Part shown: positions 1-7,417 of the stretch, in pieces
Layout: every line of letters begins with the position of its first letter
Numbering within the stretch: the stretch's first letter is position 1
Source of the DNA: Cellvibrionaceae bacterium AOL6
Lineage (GTDB): Bacteria; Pseudomonadota; Gammaproteobacteria; Pseudomonadales; Cellvibrionaceae
NCBI GenBank assembly: GCA_003265435.1
Contig: NOXC01000024.1
Coordinates: 1 to 47,283, forward strand
Length of the DNA: 47,283 nt
Direction of reading: 5' to 3'
Position numbers and translations under genes: made by a program
The notes under the pieces: model-generated
What the model was told of the DNA's origin: nothing
What the model saw: the letters and a program-made list of their open reading frames with translations, nothing else
The model's database searches: none

Positions 1-160
1 TTCGACGCACCGCTCTCACACATCCTTGTGCTTCGCGGTATTAGCACATCCTGTGCGTCACCGAGCGCAGCGAGCCCCAAGGGGTGAAAAAGCGCCTTAG
101 CGCTTTTTCAGTCCATCCCAGAAAGCCAACGCAAAAACGCATCTAGAAAAGCATTCCTAA
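1..160. repeat. Intergenic repeat, copy 1 (about 160 bp)
   Basis: This segment is repeated with roughly 90 percent identity by eye at 223-385. It begins with TTCGACGCACCGCTCTC, contains a GCGNAGCGAGCCCC/GGGG stretch and a perfect 9-bp hairpin with a 4-nt loop at 87-108 (A5GCGC/GCGCT5), and then a shared tail starting CAGTCCATCCCAGAAAGC. The A-tract and T-tract flanking the stem make the hairpin look like a terminator in both directions. The copy starts at the window edge, so the full unit may be longer. A minus-strand reading frame runs through both copies and gives a similar peptide twice, but it has no recognisable domain. Confidence 0.75.
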
Positions 161-162
161 AA

Positions 163-187
163 AACCGCCCTAGTGGCGGTTTTTTTA
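163..187. terminator. Intrinsic terminator between repeat copies
   Basis: AAACCGCC and GGCGGTTT form a stem around a short CTAGT loop, followed by a run of T on the plus strand and preceded by a run of A. The hairpin could terminate transcription on either strand. It separates the two repeat copies and would act on a gene that lies left of the window. Confidence 0.7.
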
Positions 188-222
188 TATGGCGGAGAGG
201 GAGGATAAAGAGCACCCTCCGG

Positions 223-385
223 TTCGACGCACCGCTCTCGCACACCCCTGTGCTTCGCGGTATTAGCACATCCTGTGCGTCACCGAGCGAAGCGAGCCCC
301 GAAGGGGTGAAAAAGCGCCTTAGCGCTTTTTCAGTCCATCCCAGAAAGCTTACGCAAAAATACATCCAGAAAAGTATTCCGAAAC
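223..385. repeat. Intergenic repeat, copy 2 (about 160 bp)
   Basis: Second copy of the unit at 1-160, with the same TTCGACGCACCGCTCTC start, the same hairpin (310-331) and the same CAGTCCATCCCAGAAAGC tail. Differences are scattered single-base changes, plus one extra base in the CCCCGAAGGGG stretch. The copies diverge after about 385. Such non-coding repeats could be multicopy in the genome; that cannot be judged from this window. Confidence 0.75.
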
Positions 386-608
386 ACTTCATAAATACTA
401 TTTTCAGCCCACCTCAACAACCTAAACTTAATAACACGCAGAAATGCACTCAAAACGGAATCTAACGCGTCAACAGTTTTCTAATGTGCTATTGGCTTAC
501 GTAAGGCAGACTCTATTAAACCCGCGAGAGAACGGTTTTATTCGTCCACTTAAATCTCACTAGTCTCCATCCGCTGACATTCAATTTACAAATCGTAAAA
601 AGAGAATA
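386..608. other. AT-rich intergenic stretch, nothing recognised
   Basis: No convincing coding frame, RNA or palindrome was seen here. The short open frames that cross it run mainly through the adjacent repeat and have no domain similarity that I recognise. Confidence 0.5.
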
Positions 609-640
609 GGGTAAAAAAAGAAAGCCCGCGTAAAGCGGGC
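609..640 (-). terminator. Terminator of the alpha-glucosidase gene
   Basis: GCCCGC (624-629) and GCGGGC (635-640) pair around GTAAA. Read on the minus strand, the stem is followed by a T-rich tail (613-623 region). It lies about 50 bp past the stop codon of the minus-strand alpha-glucosidase, where an intrinsic terminator is expected. Confidence 0.7.
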
Positions 641-691
641 CGAAGCGCCTGAAGGCGAAGCATGCCAAAGGGGGACGAGGGTTTGCCTGTC

Positions 692-2317
692 CTAAGAAGC
701 CGTCTTCATGACAGCAAAGAAAAATGCGTACGGGGCGAGTGCGATTTCATTGTCGCGCAACTCGAATTCTGGTTGCTTTAAATCGCTTACCGGCGTCAGC
801 GCTAAATTCATAGCGATGTTTTGAGGTTCGCCACTGAAGTTAAATAGGCAGAGCAGGGTTTGCCCTTGATAGCTCCGTGTGAAACCCAGAACATGTTCAT
901 CACTGTAGACAAAGGCAAGATCGCCATAGCGAAGCGCGAGCTGGGTTTTTCGCCATTTTATGAAATGGCGATAATTATTTAATACGGAGTTGGGATCGGC
1001 TTCCTGTCTGTCGACCGCCATAGGGTAGTGTTCTTCCGGGATGGGAAGCCACGGTGTGGTTTCAGAGAAAGCGCCATTAGGCGTGTCCGCGCTCCAGGGC
1101 ATGGGTGTACGGCAGCCGTCCCGACCTTTGAATTCAGGCCAAAATTGAATCCCGAAAGGGTCTTGCAGTTGGTCAAAGGCGATCTCGGCTTCGGTCAAAC
1201 CCAATTCTTCACCTTGATAGGTACAAATTGTGCCTCTAAGGGATGCGACCATTACCGTTAACATTTTCGCGAGGGGAGGGTTGGCACCATTGCGTCCCCA
1301 ACGAGACACCACGCGTTTTACGTCATGATTGCTGATTGCCCAGCAACCCATGGCCCCGTCCTTCAGGTGGGCCTCGAGCGCGGATACGGTGGTTCGAATA
1401 TGATCGGTACTGCCCTCGTCCGCGAGCAGCTCAAAGGAGTATCCCAGATGCAGGCGTTGCTCGCTGGTGTATTCGGAAATGGATTTCAGTGAGTCTTCTG
1501 TATTAATTTCTCCAACCGTACCGATATCGTCATACTCATCTAATACCTGACGCAGTTCCTGCAGAAACGCCAGCATTTCTGGCTGATTGTTGTCGTACAG
1601 ATGATACTGAGCGGCATAGGGGTTGTTTTCACTGAAACCGCGTCCCTTGCGTTCCTCGACTGGCTTAAACGGGTTGTCGCGTAATTGCTGGTCGTGGAAG
1701 CAGTAGTTAATGGCGTCAAAGCGGAAGCCATCGACGCCTTTGTCCAACCAGAATCGCACTTCCTCGAGCATTGCGGCCCGCAGGCTCTTGCTGTGGTAGT
1801 TCAGATCCGGCTGGCTAGTGAGAAAGTTGTGCATGTAGTACTGGCCGCGTGTTTCATCAAACTGCCAAGCCGAGCCACCAAACACAGCGACCCAATTCGT
1901 AGGCTCGCTACCGTCTTCTTTGGGATCGGCCCAGACGTACCAGTCCGCTTTGGGGTTGTCTCTACTTTGCCGGCTTTCCTGAAACCAAGCGTGCTGGTCT
2001 GAGGTGTGGCTGAGTACTTGGTCGATCATGACTTTCAGGCCGCGAGCGTGAGCCTGGCGAATCAGTTCGTCAAAATCGTCAATGGTGCCGAAAATCGGAT
2101 CGACATTACGGTAGTCCGCGATGTCGTAGCCAAAATCGCGCATAGGTGAGGTAAAGAAGGGGGACACCCAGATGGCATCGACACCCAAGCTCGCGACATA
2201 GTCGAGTTTGTCGCAGATGCCTTTGAGGTCACCAATGCCATCATTGTTCGCATCATGAAAACTGCGGGGGTAGATTTGATAGATGATGGCGCCACGCCAC
2301 CAAGGATGCATGCTCAT
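692..2317 (-). CDS. GH13 alpha-glucosidase (oligo-1,6-glucosidase-like)
   Basis: Cytoplasmic-type glycoside hydrolase of family 13, 541 aa, probably releasing glucose from maltose and short maltodextrins. The (beta/alpha)8 barrel starts directly at the N-terminus (IYQIYPRSF about 12-20, no signal peptide). Catalytic residues are visible: nucleophile D201 in GFRFDAI, acid/base E270 in VGEIN, and D332 in SNHDVKR. Length and the DQVLSHTSDQH segment fit the GH13_23-type alpha-glucosidases of proteobacteria; the subfamily is inference. The ATG at 2315-2317 has no strong ribosome-binding site, and Met3 is an alternative start. The gene is divergent from the TonB receptor and shares its operator-rich upstream region, so it probably performs the last step of alpha-glucan breakdown after import. 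Confidence 0.93.
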   Translation of the reverse strand: MSMHPWWRGAIIYQIYPRSFHDANNDGIGDLKGICDKLDYVASLGVDAIWVSPFFTSPMRDFGYDIADYRNVDPIFGTIDDFDELIRQAHARGLKVMIDQVLSHTSDQHAWFQESRQSRDNPKADWYVWADPKEDGSEPTNWVAVFGGSAWQFDETRGQYYMHNFLTSQPDLNYHSKSLRAAMLEEVRFWLDKGVDGFRFDAINYCFHDQQLRDNPFKPVEERKGRGFSENNPYAAQYHLYDNNQPEMLAFLQELRQVLDEYDDIGTVGEINTEDSLKSISEYTSEQRLHLGYSFELLADEGSTDHIRTTVSALEAHLKDGAMGCWAISNHDVKRVVSRWGRNGANPPLAKMLTVMVASLRGTICTYQGEELGLTEAEIAFDQLQDPFGIQFWPEFKGRDGCRTPMPWSADTPNGAFSETTPWLPIPEEHYPMAVDRQEADPNSVLNNYRHFIKWRKTQLALRYGDLAFVYSDEHVLGFTRSYQGQTLLCLFNFSGEPQNIAMNLALTPVSDLKQPEFELRDNEIALAPYAFFFAVMKTAS

Positions 2318-2401
2318 ATAAAACCGGATCGTAGCTTTTATAGTTGTCGATTATTCGATGCCTCGCAAAGTAAACGATCTGAAATGCCATCGGCAAGAGA
2401 G

Positions 2402-2415
2402 TGCATACGTATGCA
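2402..2415. promoter_or_regulatory. Perfect 14-bp palindromic operator, site 1
   Basis: TGCATACGTATGCA is its own reverse complement, with a central CG as in LacI-family operators. It lies 85 bp upstream of the alpha-glucosidase start and is the copy nearest that gene. Near-identical sites occur at 2585-2598, 2614-2627 and 9364-9377. Confidence 0.8.
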
Positions 2416-2584
2416 GCCTAATCTTATGATATTTCCGCCTCAGGCCGCCATTGGCTTTCATTGAAAATCACTGTGTTATCAAGTCGAAAGCCGTATTTCC
2501 TTGATTAAAGTGTGAAGAAAAGAAACAGTTGAGCCGGTCGCTGCCACTTGCTCGGGTGAGCGGCGATAGACGGAGGGAAAATCC

Positions 2585-2598
2585 TGCATACGTATGCG
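2585..2598. promoter_or_regulatory. 14-bp operator, site 2
   Basis: TGCATACGTATGCG matches the perfect palindrome at 2402-2415 except for the last base. It starts 29 bp before site 3, close to three helical turns, which would place two bound regulators on nearly the same face of the DNA. Confidence 0.75.
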
Positions 2599-2613
2599 CC
2601 GGCATAGGCACGC

Positions 2614-2662
2614 TGAATACGTATGCAGAGAGTTGTTGATAAAAAAAATCTACGCGTACTAT
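2614..2662 (+). promoter_or_regulatory. Operator site 3 with promoter of the TonB receptor
   Basis: Operator TGAATACGTATGCA (2614-2627) is followed after 5 bp by a -35-like TTGTTG (2633-2638), an 18-bp spacer and a -10-like TACTAT (2657-2662). The same geometry with the same operator variant recurs at 9364-9412 before the sugar transporter gene. An operator just upstream of -35 is more typical of activation than of simple promoter occlusion; that reading is inference. Confidence 0.65.
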
Positions 2663-2789
2663 TTCGCACAGCCGCTGCTTGGTGGGAGAGTCAAGACAAG
2701 CGAAAAATGGCGCATAAAAGCAGTTCGCAGCTCAAAAAAGTCACTGCGACTGCTATAACTAAATCAATAACGAATAATGAGGTAGCTTC

Positions 2790-5663
2790 ATGAGTAAATC
2801 CAAGTTCCATCCGCTTACGGTATGGGCTTCGACCCTGGGATTGTTAGCCGGTTCCCAACTCGTTTACGCACAGGAACAGGCGGGCCAACAAGAAGAGCTT
2901 GTGGTCAAGGGCTTCCGCTCAGTTATTATGAAATCTCAGTCCATGAAGATGGACAATTCCTCCATTACTGAAGCCATCACCGCAGAAGATATTGGTAAGC
3001 TGCCTGACACCAGTATCGCTGAATCATTGGCGCGTCTGCCGGGTTTGGCAGGTGAGCGACGAGAGGGCCGAACCAGTGGTCTGTCTGTTCGTGGTTTCAG
3101 TGAAAACTACGTGGGCACAACGCTGAATGGTCGTGAATTACTCGGCATGGGGGATAACCGAGGCGTCGAATACGACCTCTACCCAGCGGAAATCATCAGC
3201 AGTGTTGTCGTTTACAAAACCCCCGATGCCACGCTGACCACACAGGGTATCGGCGGCACCGTAGATCTGCGTACCTACCGCCCATTGGATAACCCTCGCG
3301 TCATCGCAATCAACGGTACCTACGAGCAAAATGGTCTGAAGTCGGAAAACCCGGATTTTGATGATAACGGTTACCGTCTTTCGTTTACCTTTTCTGATCA
3401 GTTCCTCGACGACACCTTGGGTGTGTCATTGTCGGTGGCGACGATGGAATCGCCGAGCCAGGAGCAGCAGTTCCGAGGCTGGGGCTATGCATCGGTCAAT
3501 GGCGATAACATCCGCTCCGCAGACAACCCTGAAGGCTCCATCGTACTCGCCGATGGCGTCACAGCAACGGGTGGCGAGAGTGTCCTGGGGGGGCATGACT
3601 CCTACGTTCGTTCGGCCATGATGGAGCGTGATTCCATCGCCGGTGTGGTGCAGTGGGAGCCAACAGAATCTCTGAGCGTGACCTTCGACGCCTTGTACAT
3701 CGATTTTCTCGAAGACAAAGTGTTCCGAGGCTTAGAAGAAGCCGGCGCGGAGTGGGGCGCTGCGGGCTACACGATTAATGAAGTGGAAGACGGCCTCGTC
3801 ACCGAAGGTGCCTGGCATGGCTTTCACTCTGTCATCCGAAATGACGCAGAACGAAAAGAAGCCGAGCTGACAACGTTTGGTTTGAATGTCGAATACGATA
3901 TCAATGACGCATGGTCTCTTGGCCTCGACCTTTCGACTGGTGATGTCGATAAGCGAATCACAAACGCAGAAAGTTACTCTGGTGTAGGGCGTTCTGGTAC
4001 AGACACGCAAGGTGATGCCGCCGCGCGTTCCTGGATGATGACGTCAACAGGTGTAATGTACGGCGCGAACCCTGATTACGCCATGCCAGATTACACCGAT
4101 GCGGACTTGATTCGCCTGGCGGGGCCTCAGGGCTGGGGCGGCGCATTGGCACCGATTGATGAATTCCAGCCAAGCGATGGTCAACCTTTGGGCCCTGCGA
4201 CGGCACAGGATGGCTTCGTCAATAATCCGGACTGGGAAGAGTCGCTGGATGCCGTGCGAATTTCCGTCGATGGCGATGTGGATTTCTCCATCGTAAATGG
4301 GCTCACCTTCGGCTTGCACTACAGCGATCGTTCAAAAACCAAGACCAACCGCGGCGCGTTTTTGACCGCTCCGACCTGGCCTGGTGATGGCCCGATTCCG
4401 GCAGACTACATCGTGGGTACCACAGATCTCGGTTTTATTGGTCTGGGTGAAATTATCGCGTATGACAGCTTGTCCTTGTTCAACAGTGACTACTACACGG
4501 CCACTGATGCTGCGCGCCTGGAGACAGGACGCTTGGGTGACACTTATACGGTCAACGAAACGGTCACAACGCTCTATGCTATGGCCGATTTGGAAGCCGA
4601 ACTTGGCAGCGTGTTGATGACCGGTAATGTCGGTGTGCAAATTGTCGATTCCGAGCAAGACTCAACTGGATACGACACCTATATCGGCGAAGACCTTGAA
4701 GTGATTGCCACGCCGGTCACCGGTGGTGACTCTTACACGAAGGCGCTGCCCAGCTTGAACCTGAGCTTTGAAGTGGCAGATGGGCACTACGTGCGAACCG
4801 CGCTGTCGAAAACCATCAGCCGGCCACGTATGGATGATATGCGACCAAATAACCAGGTGGCGTTCTCGTTCAACCGAGCTCAAATTCTCGAAGAGAGTGA
4901 CGTAGAAAACAGTGCCTGGAGTGGTTCTTCCGGTAACCCGGACCTGCGACCCCTTGAGGCGAACCAATTCGATCTGTCTTACGAATGGTACTTCACCGAT
5001 GACGGTATGCTGGCGGCGACCTATTTCCATAAGGATCTGGTCAACTGGCACTTGAACAGCCGTACAACCGCCGATTTCAGCAGCTTCTACATTCCCGGTT
5101 ACCACCAGACTGACATCGGTGAGCCACCTGTTCTGTTCGACGGTATCGTAGAAACGCGCGCTGACGGTCTGACAGGCTATGCCCGTGGCGTTGAATTGCA
5201 GGCGAGCTTTCCTTTCCACGTGGTCAGTGATGCTCTGGATGGTTTGGGTTTGATCGTGACCAGCACCTTCTCGGAGGGCGAGCTGGACGATGACCAGGAA
5301 GAAGAGTACGAAGTCCCAGGCTTGTCTGAGCGTGTCTACCAGCTCACGGCTTATTATGAAATCGGTGGCTTCGAAGTGCGTGTCAGCGGACGCAAGCGTT
5401 CGGAGTATCTGTCTGAAACACGTGGTAACAGCTTATCTTTGGAGCCCACGATTGATGAAGGTGCGGAATTGTGGGATGCCCAGATCGGTTACGATTTCAG
5501 CGACAGTGGCATTCGCGGATTGGAAGGCTTGAGCGTGACGCTCCAGGCGCAAAACTTCACCGACGAAGACACGGTGCAAGCCGACCAGGATGACAGCCGT
5601 TTCGTGACGCGTTACCAGAACTTTGGCCCCAACTATCTCTTGGGCGTGAACTACAAGTTCTAA
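2790..5663 (+). CDS. TonB-dependent outer membrane receptor, probably for maltodextrins
   Basis: Outer membrane active transporter, 957 aa. It has a signal peptide (about 1-27, ending VYA), a TonB-box-like EELVVKG near 35-41, a plug domain (about 55-170, with LPDTSIAESLARLPG and VRGF) and a long beta-barrel ending in NYKF with the terminal Phe expected for outer membrane insertion. Architecture and length fit the large receptors of Xanthomonas/Caulobacter type that import oligosaccharides. ATG 2790 follows TGAGGT with suitable spacing. The gene sits behind two operators and beside alpha-glucan hydrolases, so the substrate is inferred to be maltodextrin and not a siderophore. A structured element follows the stop codon. 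Confidence 0.93.
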   Translation: MSKSKFHPLTVWASTLGLLAGSQLVYAQEQAGQQEELVVKGFRSVIMKSQSMKMDNSSITEAITAEDIGKLPDTSIAESLARLPGLAGERREGRTSGLSVRGFSENYVGTTLNGRELLGMGDNRGVEYDLYPAEIISSVVVYKTPDATLTTQGIGGTVDLRTYRPLDNPRVIAINGTYEQNGLKSENPDFDDNGYRLSFTFSDQFLDDTLGVSLSVATMESPSQEQQFRGWGYASVNGDNIRSADNPEGSIVLADGVTATGGESVLGGHDSYVRSAMMERDSIAGVVQWEPTESLSVTFDALYIDFLEDKVFRGLEEAGAEWGAAGYTINEVEDGLVTEGAWHGFHSVIRNDAERKEAELTTFGLNVEYDINDAWSLGLDLSTGDVDKRITNAESYSGVGRSGTDTQGDAAARSWMMTSTGVMYGANPDYAMPDYTDADLIRLAGPQGWGGALAPIDEFQPSDGQPLGPATAQDGFVNNPDWEESLDAVRISVDGDVDFSIVNGLTFGLHYSDRSKTKTNRGAFLTAPTWPGDGPIPADYIVGTTDLGFIGLGEIIAYDSLSLFNSDYYTATDAARLETGRLGDTYTVNETVTTLYAMADLEAELGSVLMTGNVGVQIVDSEQDSTGYDTYIGEDLEVIATPVTGGDSYTKALPSLNLSFEVADGHYVRTALSKTISRPRMDDMRPNNQVAFSFNRAQILEESDVENSAWSGSSGNPDLRPLEANQFDLSYEWYFTDDGMLAATYFHKDLVNWHLNSRTTADFSSFYIPGYHQTDIGEPPVLFDGIVETRADGLTGYARGVELQASFPFHVVSDALDGLGLIVTSTFSEGELDDDQEEEYEVPGLSERVYQLTAYYEIGGFEVRVSGRKRSEYLSETRGNSLSLEPTIDEGAELWDAQIGYDFSDSGIRGLEGLSVTLQAQNFTDEDTVQADQDDSRFVTRYQNFGPNYLLGVNYKF

Positions 5664-5686
5664 ATGCGTCGGTTGTAGTTATCAAG

Positions 5687-5886
5687 AACCCTGTTAGAGT
5701 TTCTATTAACCCGGCGGCAATATAGATCGTCCTGATCTATATTGCCTTCGCCCTAAAAATCTGGCGGCTTTGCGTGAAAACCCTGAATTTTTAGGGCTCG
5801 CATGAACCTTCGGTTCATGGCGGTGCATCCCTGCACCGCCTATTAACCCGACATAAACCACCGCCGGGTTAATAGCAGGGTTTTTT
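5687..5886 (+). other. Multi-branched palindromic element ending in a T-run
   Basis: Nearly all of this 200-nt intergenic stretch can pair. Outer arms AACCCTG (5687-5693) and CAGGGTT (5876-5882) continue into a perfect 15-bp arm pair at 5703-5717 and 5861-5875, with a 9-nt bulge on the left. Inside lie four hairpins: 5716-5746 (13-bp stem), 5750-5797 (11-bp arms), 5801-5819 (8-bp stem) and 5819-5840 (9-bp stem). TATTAACCCG at 5841-5850 can also pair with 5865-5874, giving an alternative fold. TTTTTT follows at 5881-5886. It may be an elaborate terminator or attenuator, a structured RNA or a palindromic mobile repeat. Confidence 0.7.
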
Positions 5887-5906
5887 ACTTTAATAAGGCC
5901 AAAAAA

Positions 5907-7403
5907 GTGACCAAAATTTCCAATATTGTGATTTTAGGTGGCGGCACCGCAGGCTGGATGGCAGCGGCTTTGCTGAAGAAAGTCCTTGCTGAAACCGTGA
6001 ATATCACACTGGTTGAATCCGAACAGATCGGCAGTGTTGGCGTCGGTGAAGCGACGATCCCCCCCATTCAGCACTTCAATCGCGTCCTGGGTATTGATGA
6101 GGCAGAGTTCCTGCGCGAAACAGGCGCAACAATGAAACTGGGTATCGCCTTCGAAGGTTGGAAAACACAAAGCGACTGGTATTTACACAGCTTCGGCGCG
6201 ACGGGCTTCAGTCACGCGTTTTGTTCTTTTCAGCATTTTTGGTTGCGAGCTCGAAAAGCCGGGTTCGGTGAGGACTTGTGGCATTACGACATGAATTATC
6301 TTGCCGCGACGCAGCAACGCTTCGCCAAGTTGTCGCTCAATGACCCGATGCTGGAATTGCCCTATGCCTATCATCTCGATGCGGGAAAGTATGCGCTTTT
6401 TTTACGTCGCTTCAGCGAAGCGCTTGGCGTAACACGCGTTGAGGGACGTGTAGCTGAGGTTCAGGCAGAGCACAACGCAGATCGTGTCGATGCCCTCGTG
6501 CTTGAAAATGGCGAGCGTGTCACGGGGGATCTGTTTCTCGATTGCTCGGGCTTCAGAGCCTTGTTGATTCAGCAGACGCTTGGGGCCGGCTTTGAGGATT
6601 GGTCGCATTGGCTTCCCTGTGATCGGGCGCTTGCGGTGCCCAGCGAGCGTTGTGAGCAGACGCTGCCATATACTCGCGCCATCGCTCGTGAGGCGGGCTG
6701 GCAATGGCGTATTCCTCTCCAGCATCGCAACGGCAATGGGCTGGTCTACGCAAGCCGGTTTTTGGGGGACGATGAGGCGACCGACATTCTGATGCAGCAC
6801 CTGGATACCCCGGCATTGGCTGAGCCCAAATTGATACGATTTCAAACCGGGCGCCGCCGCGCAGCCTGGAAGGGCAACGTGATCGCAGTGGGGCTGGCCT
6901 CTGGTTTTATTGAGCCCATGGAGTCCACCAGTATTCATTTAATTCAAAGCGCCCTTGTGCGCTTGCTGCATTTTTTCCCGCATGAGGGGCTTCAATCGAG
7001 CAGCATAGAAGAATATAACCGGCTCTCACAGCGCGAATACGAGCAAGTCCGCGATTTTATTATCCTGCATTATCACGTGAATGCGCGCGAAGGTGAGCCG
7101 TTCTGGGATGCACTGCGCCACATGCCGATTCCTGACACACTGCAAAGAAAAATAGCGTTGTTTCGGCAAGGTGGGCGTATTTTCAGAGAGCAGGACGAGC
7201 TGTTTCTCGATTCGTCCTGGCTACAAGTGATGATCGGTCAGGGCATTGAACCTGAGGACTATCACGCGCTTGCCAACGTCATGCCGTTGCCACGGCTCAA
7301 ACAATTTATGCAGGACGTACATGATCGTCGCCAGGCACTCGTTACCGATATGCCCCTGCACGATGCGTTTTTAGCGATGTATCAGGGGCAATCGGGTACT
7401 TAG
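5907..7403 (+). CDS. Flavin-dependent halogenase, tryptophan halogenase family
   Basis: 498-aa FADH2-dependent halogenase-like protein. It has an N-terminal Rossmann motif (GGGTAGW, 11-17), the conserved Lys expected to carry the chloramine intermediate (K77 in TMKLGIAF), the family motif WxWxIP (WQWRIP, 265-270) and the active-site Glu of the PMES segment (E339). All hallmark residues are therefore present and activity is plausible. The start is GTG at 5907, with AAGG upstream. The substrate is unknown. Members of this family often sit beside TonB receptors and glycoside hydrolases in marine and plant-associated bacteria, but their role there is not established to my knowledge. The flavin reductase partner is not in the window. 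Confidence 0.9.
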   Translation: MTKISNIVILGGGTAGWMAAALLKKVLAETVNITLVESEQIGSVGVGEATIPPIQHFNRVLGIDEAEFLRETGATMKLGIAFEGWKTQSDWYLHSFGATGFSHAFCSFQHFWLRARKAGFGEDLWHYDMNYLAATQQRFAKLSLNDPMLELPYAYHLDAGKYALFLRRFSEALGVTRVEGRVAEVQAEHNADRVDALVLENGERVTGDLFLDCSGFRALLIQQTLGAGFEDWSHWLPCDRALAVPSERCEQTLPYTRAIAREAGWQWRIPLQHRNGNGLVYASRFLGDDEATDILMQHLDTPALAEPKLIRFQTGRRRAAWKGNVIAVGLASGFIEPMESTSIHLIQSALVRLLHFFPHEGLQSSSIEEYNRLSQREYEQVRDFIILHYHVNAREGEPFWDALRHMPIPDTLQRKIALFRQGGRIFREQDELFLDSSWLQVMIGQGIEPEDYHALANVMPLPRLKQFMQDVHDRRQALVTDMPLHDAFLAMYQGQSGT

Positions 7404-7417
7404 TCAGCCGGGCTGAT

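Noticed and set aside
108-392. A 94-aa minus-strand open frame across the repeats
   Set aside because: It reads mostly through both repeat copies and the terminator between them, giving a duplicated peptide with no recognised domain. It is most simply explained by the repeats themselves.
2790-5663. TonB receptor as a siderophore receptor
   Set aside because: Neighbours are alpha-glucan enzymes and shared operators, with no siderophore genes or Fur-box-like sequence recognised. Carbohydrate uptake is the simpler reading.
5687-5886. Integron attC site or known riboswitch
   Set aside because: No integrase or core-site motifs are seen and no conserved riboswitch core was recognised, so only a structured or palindromic element is claimed.
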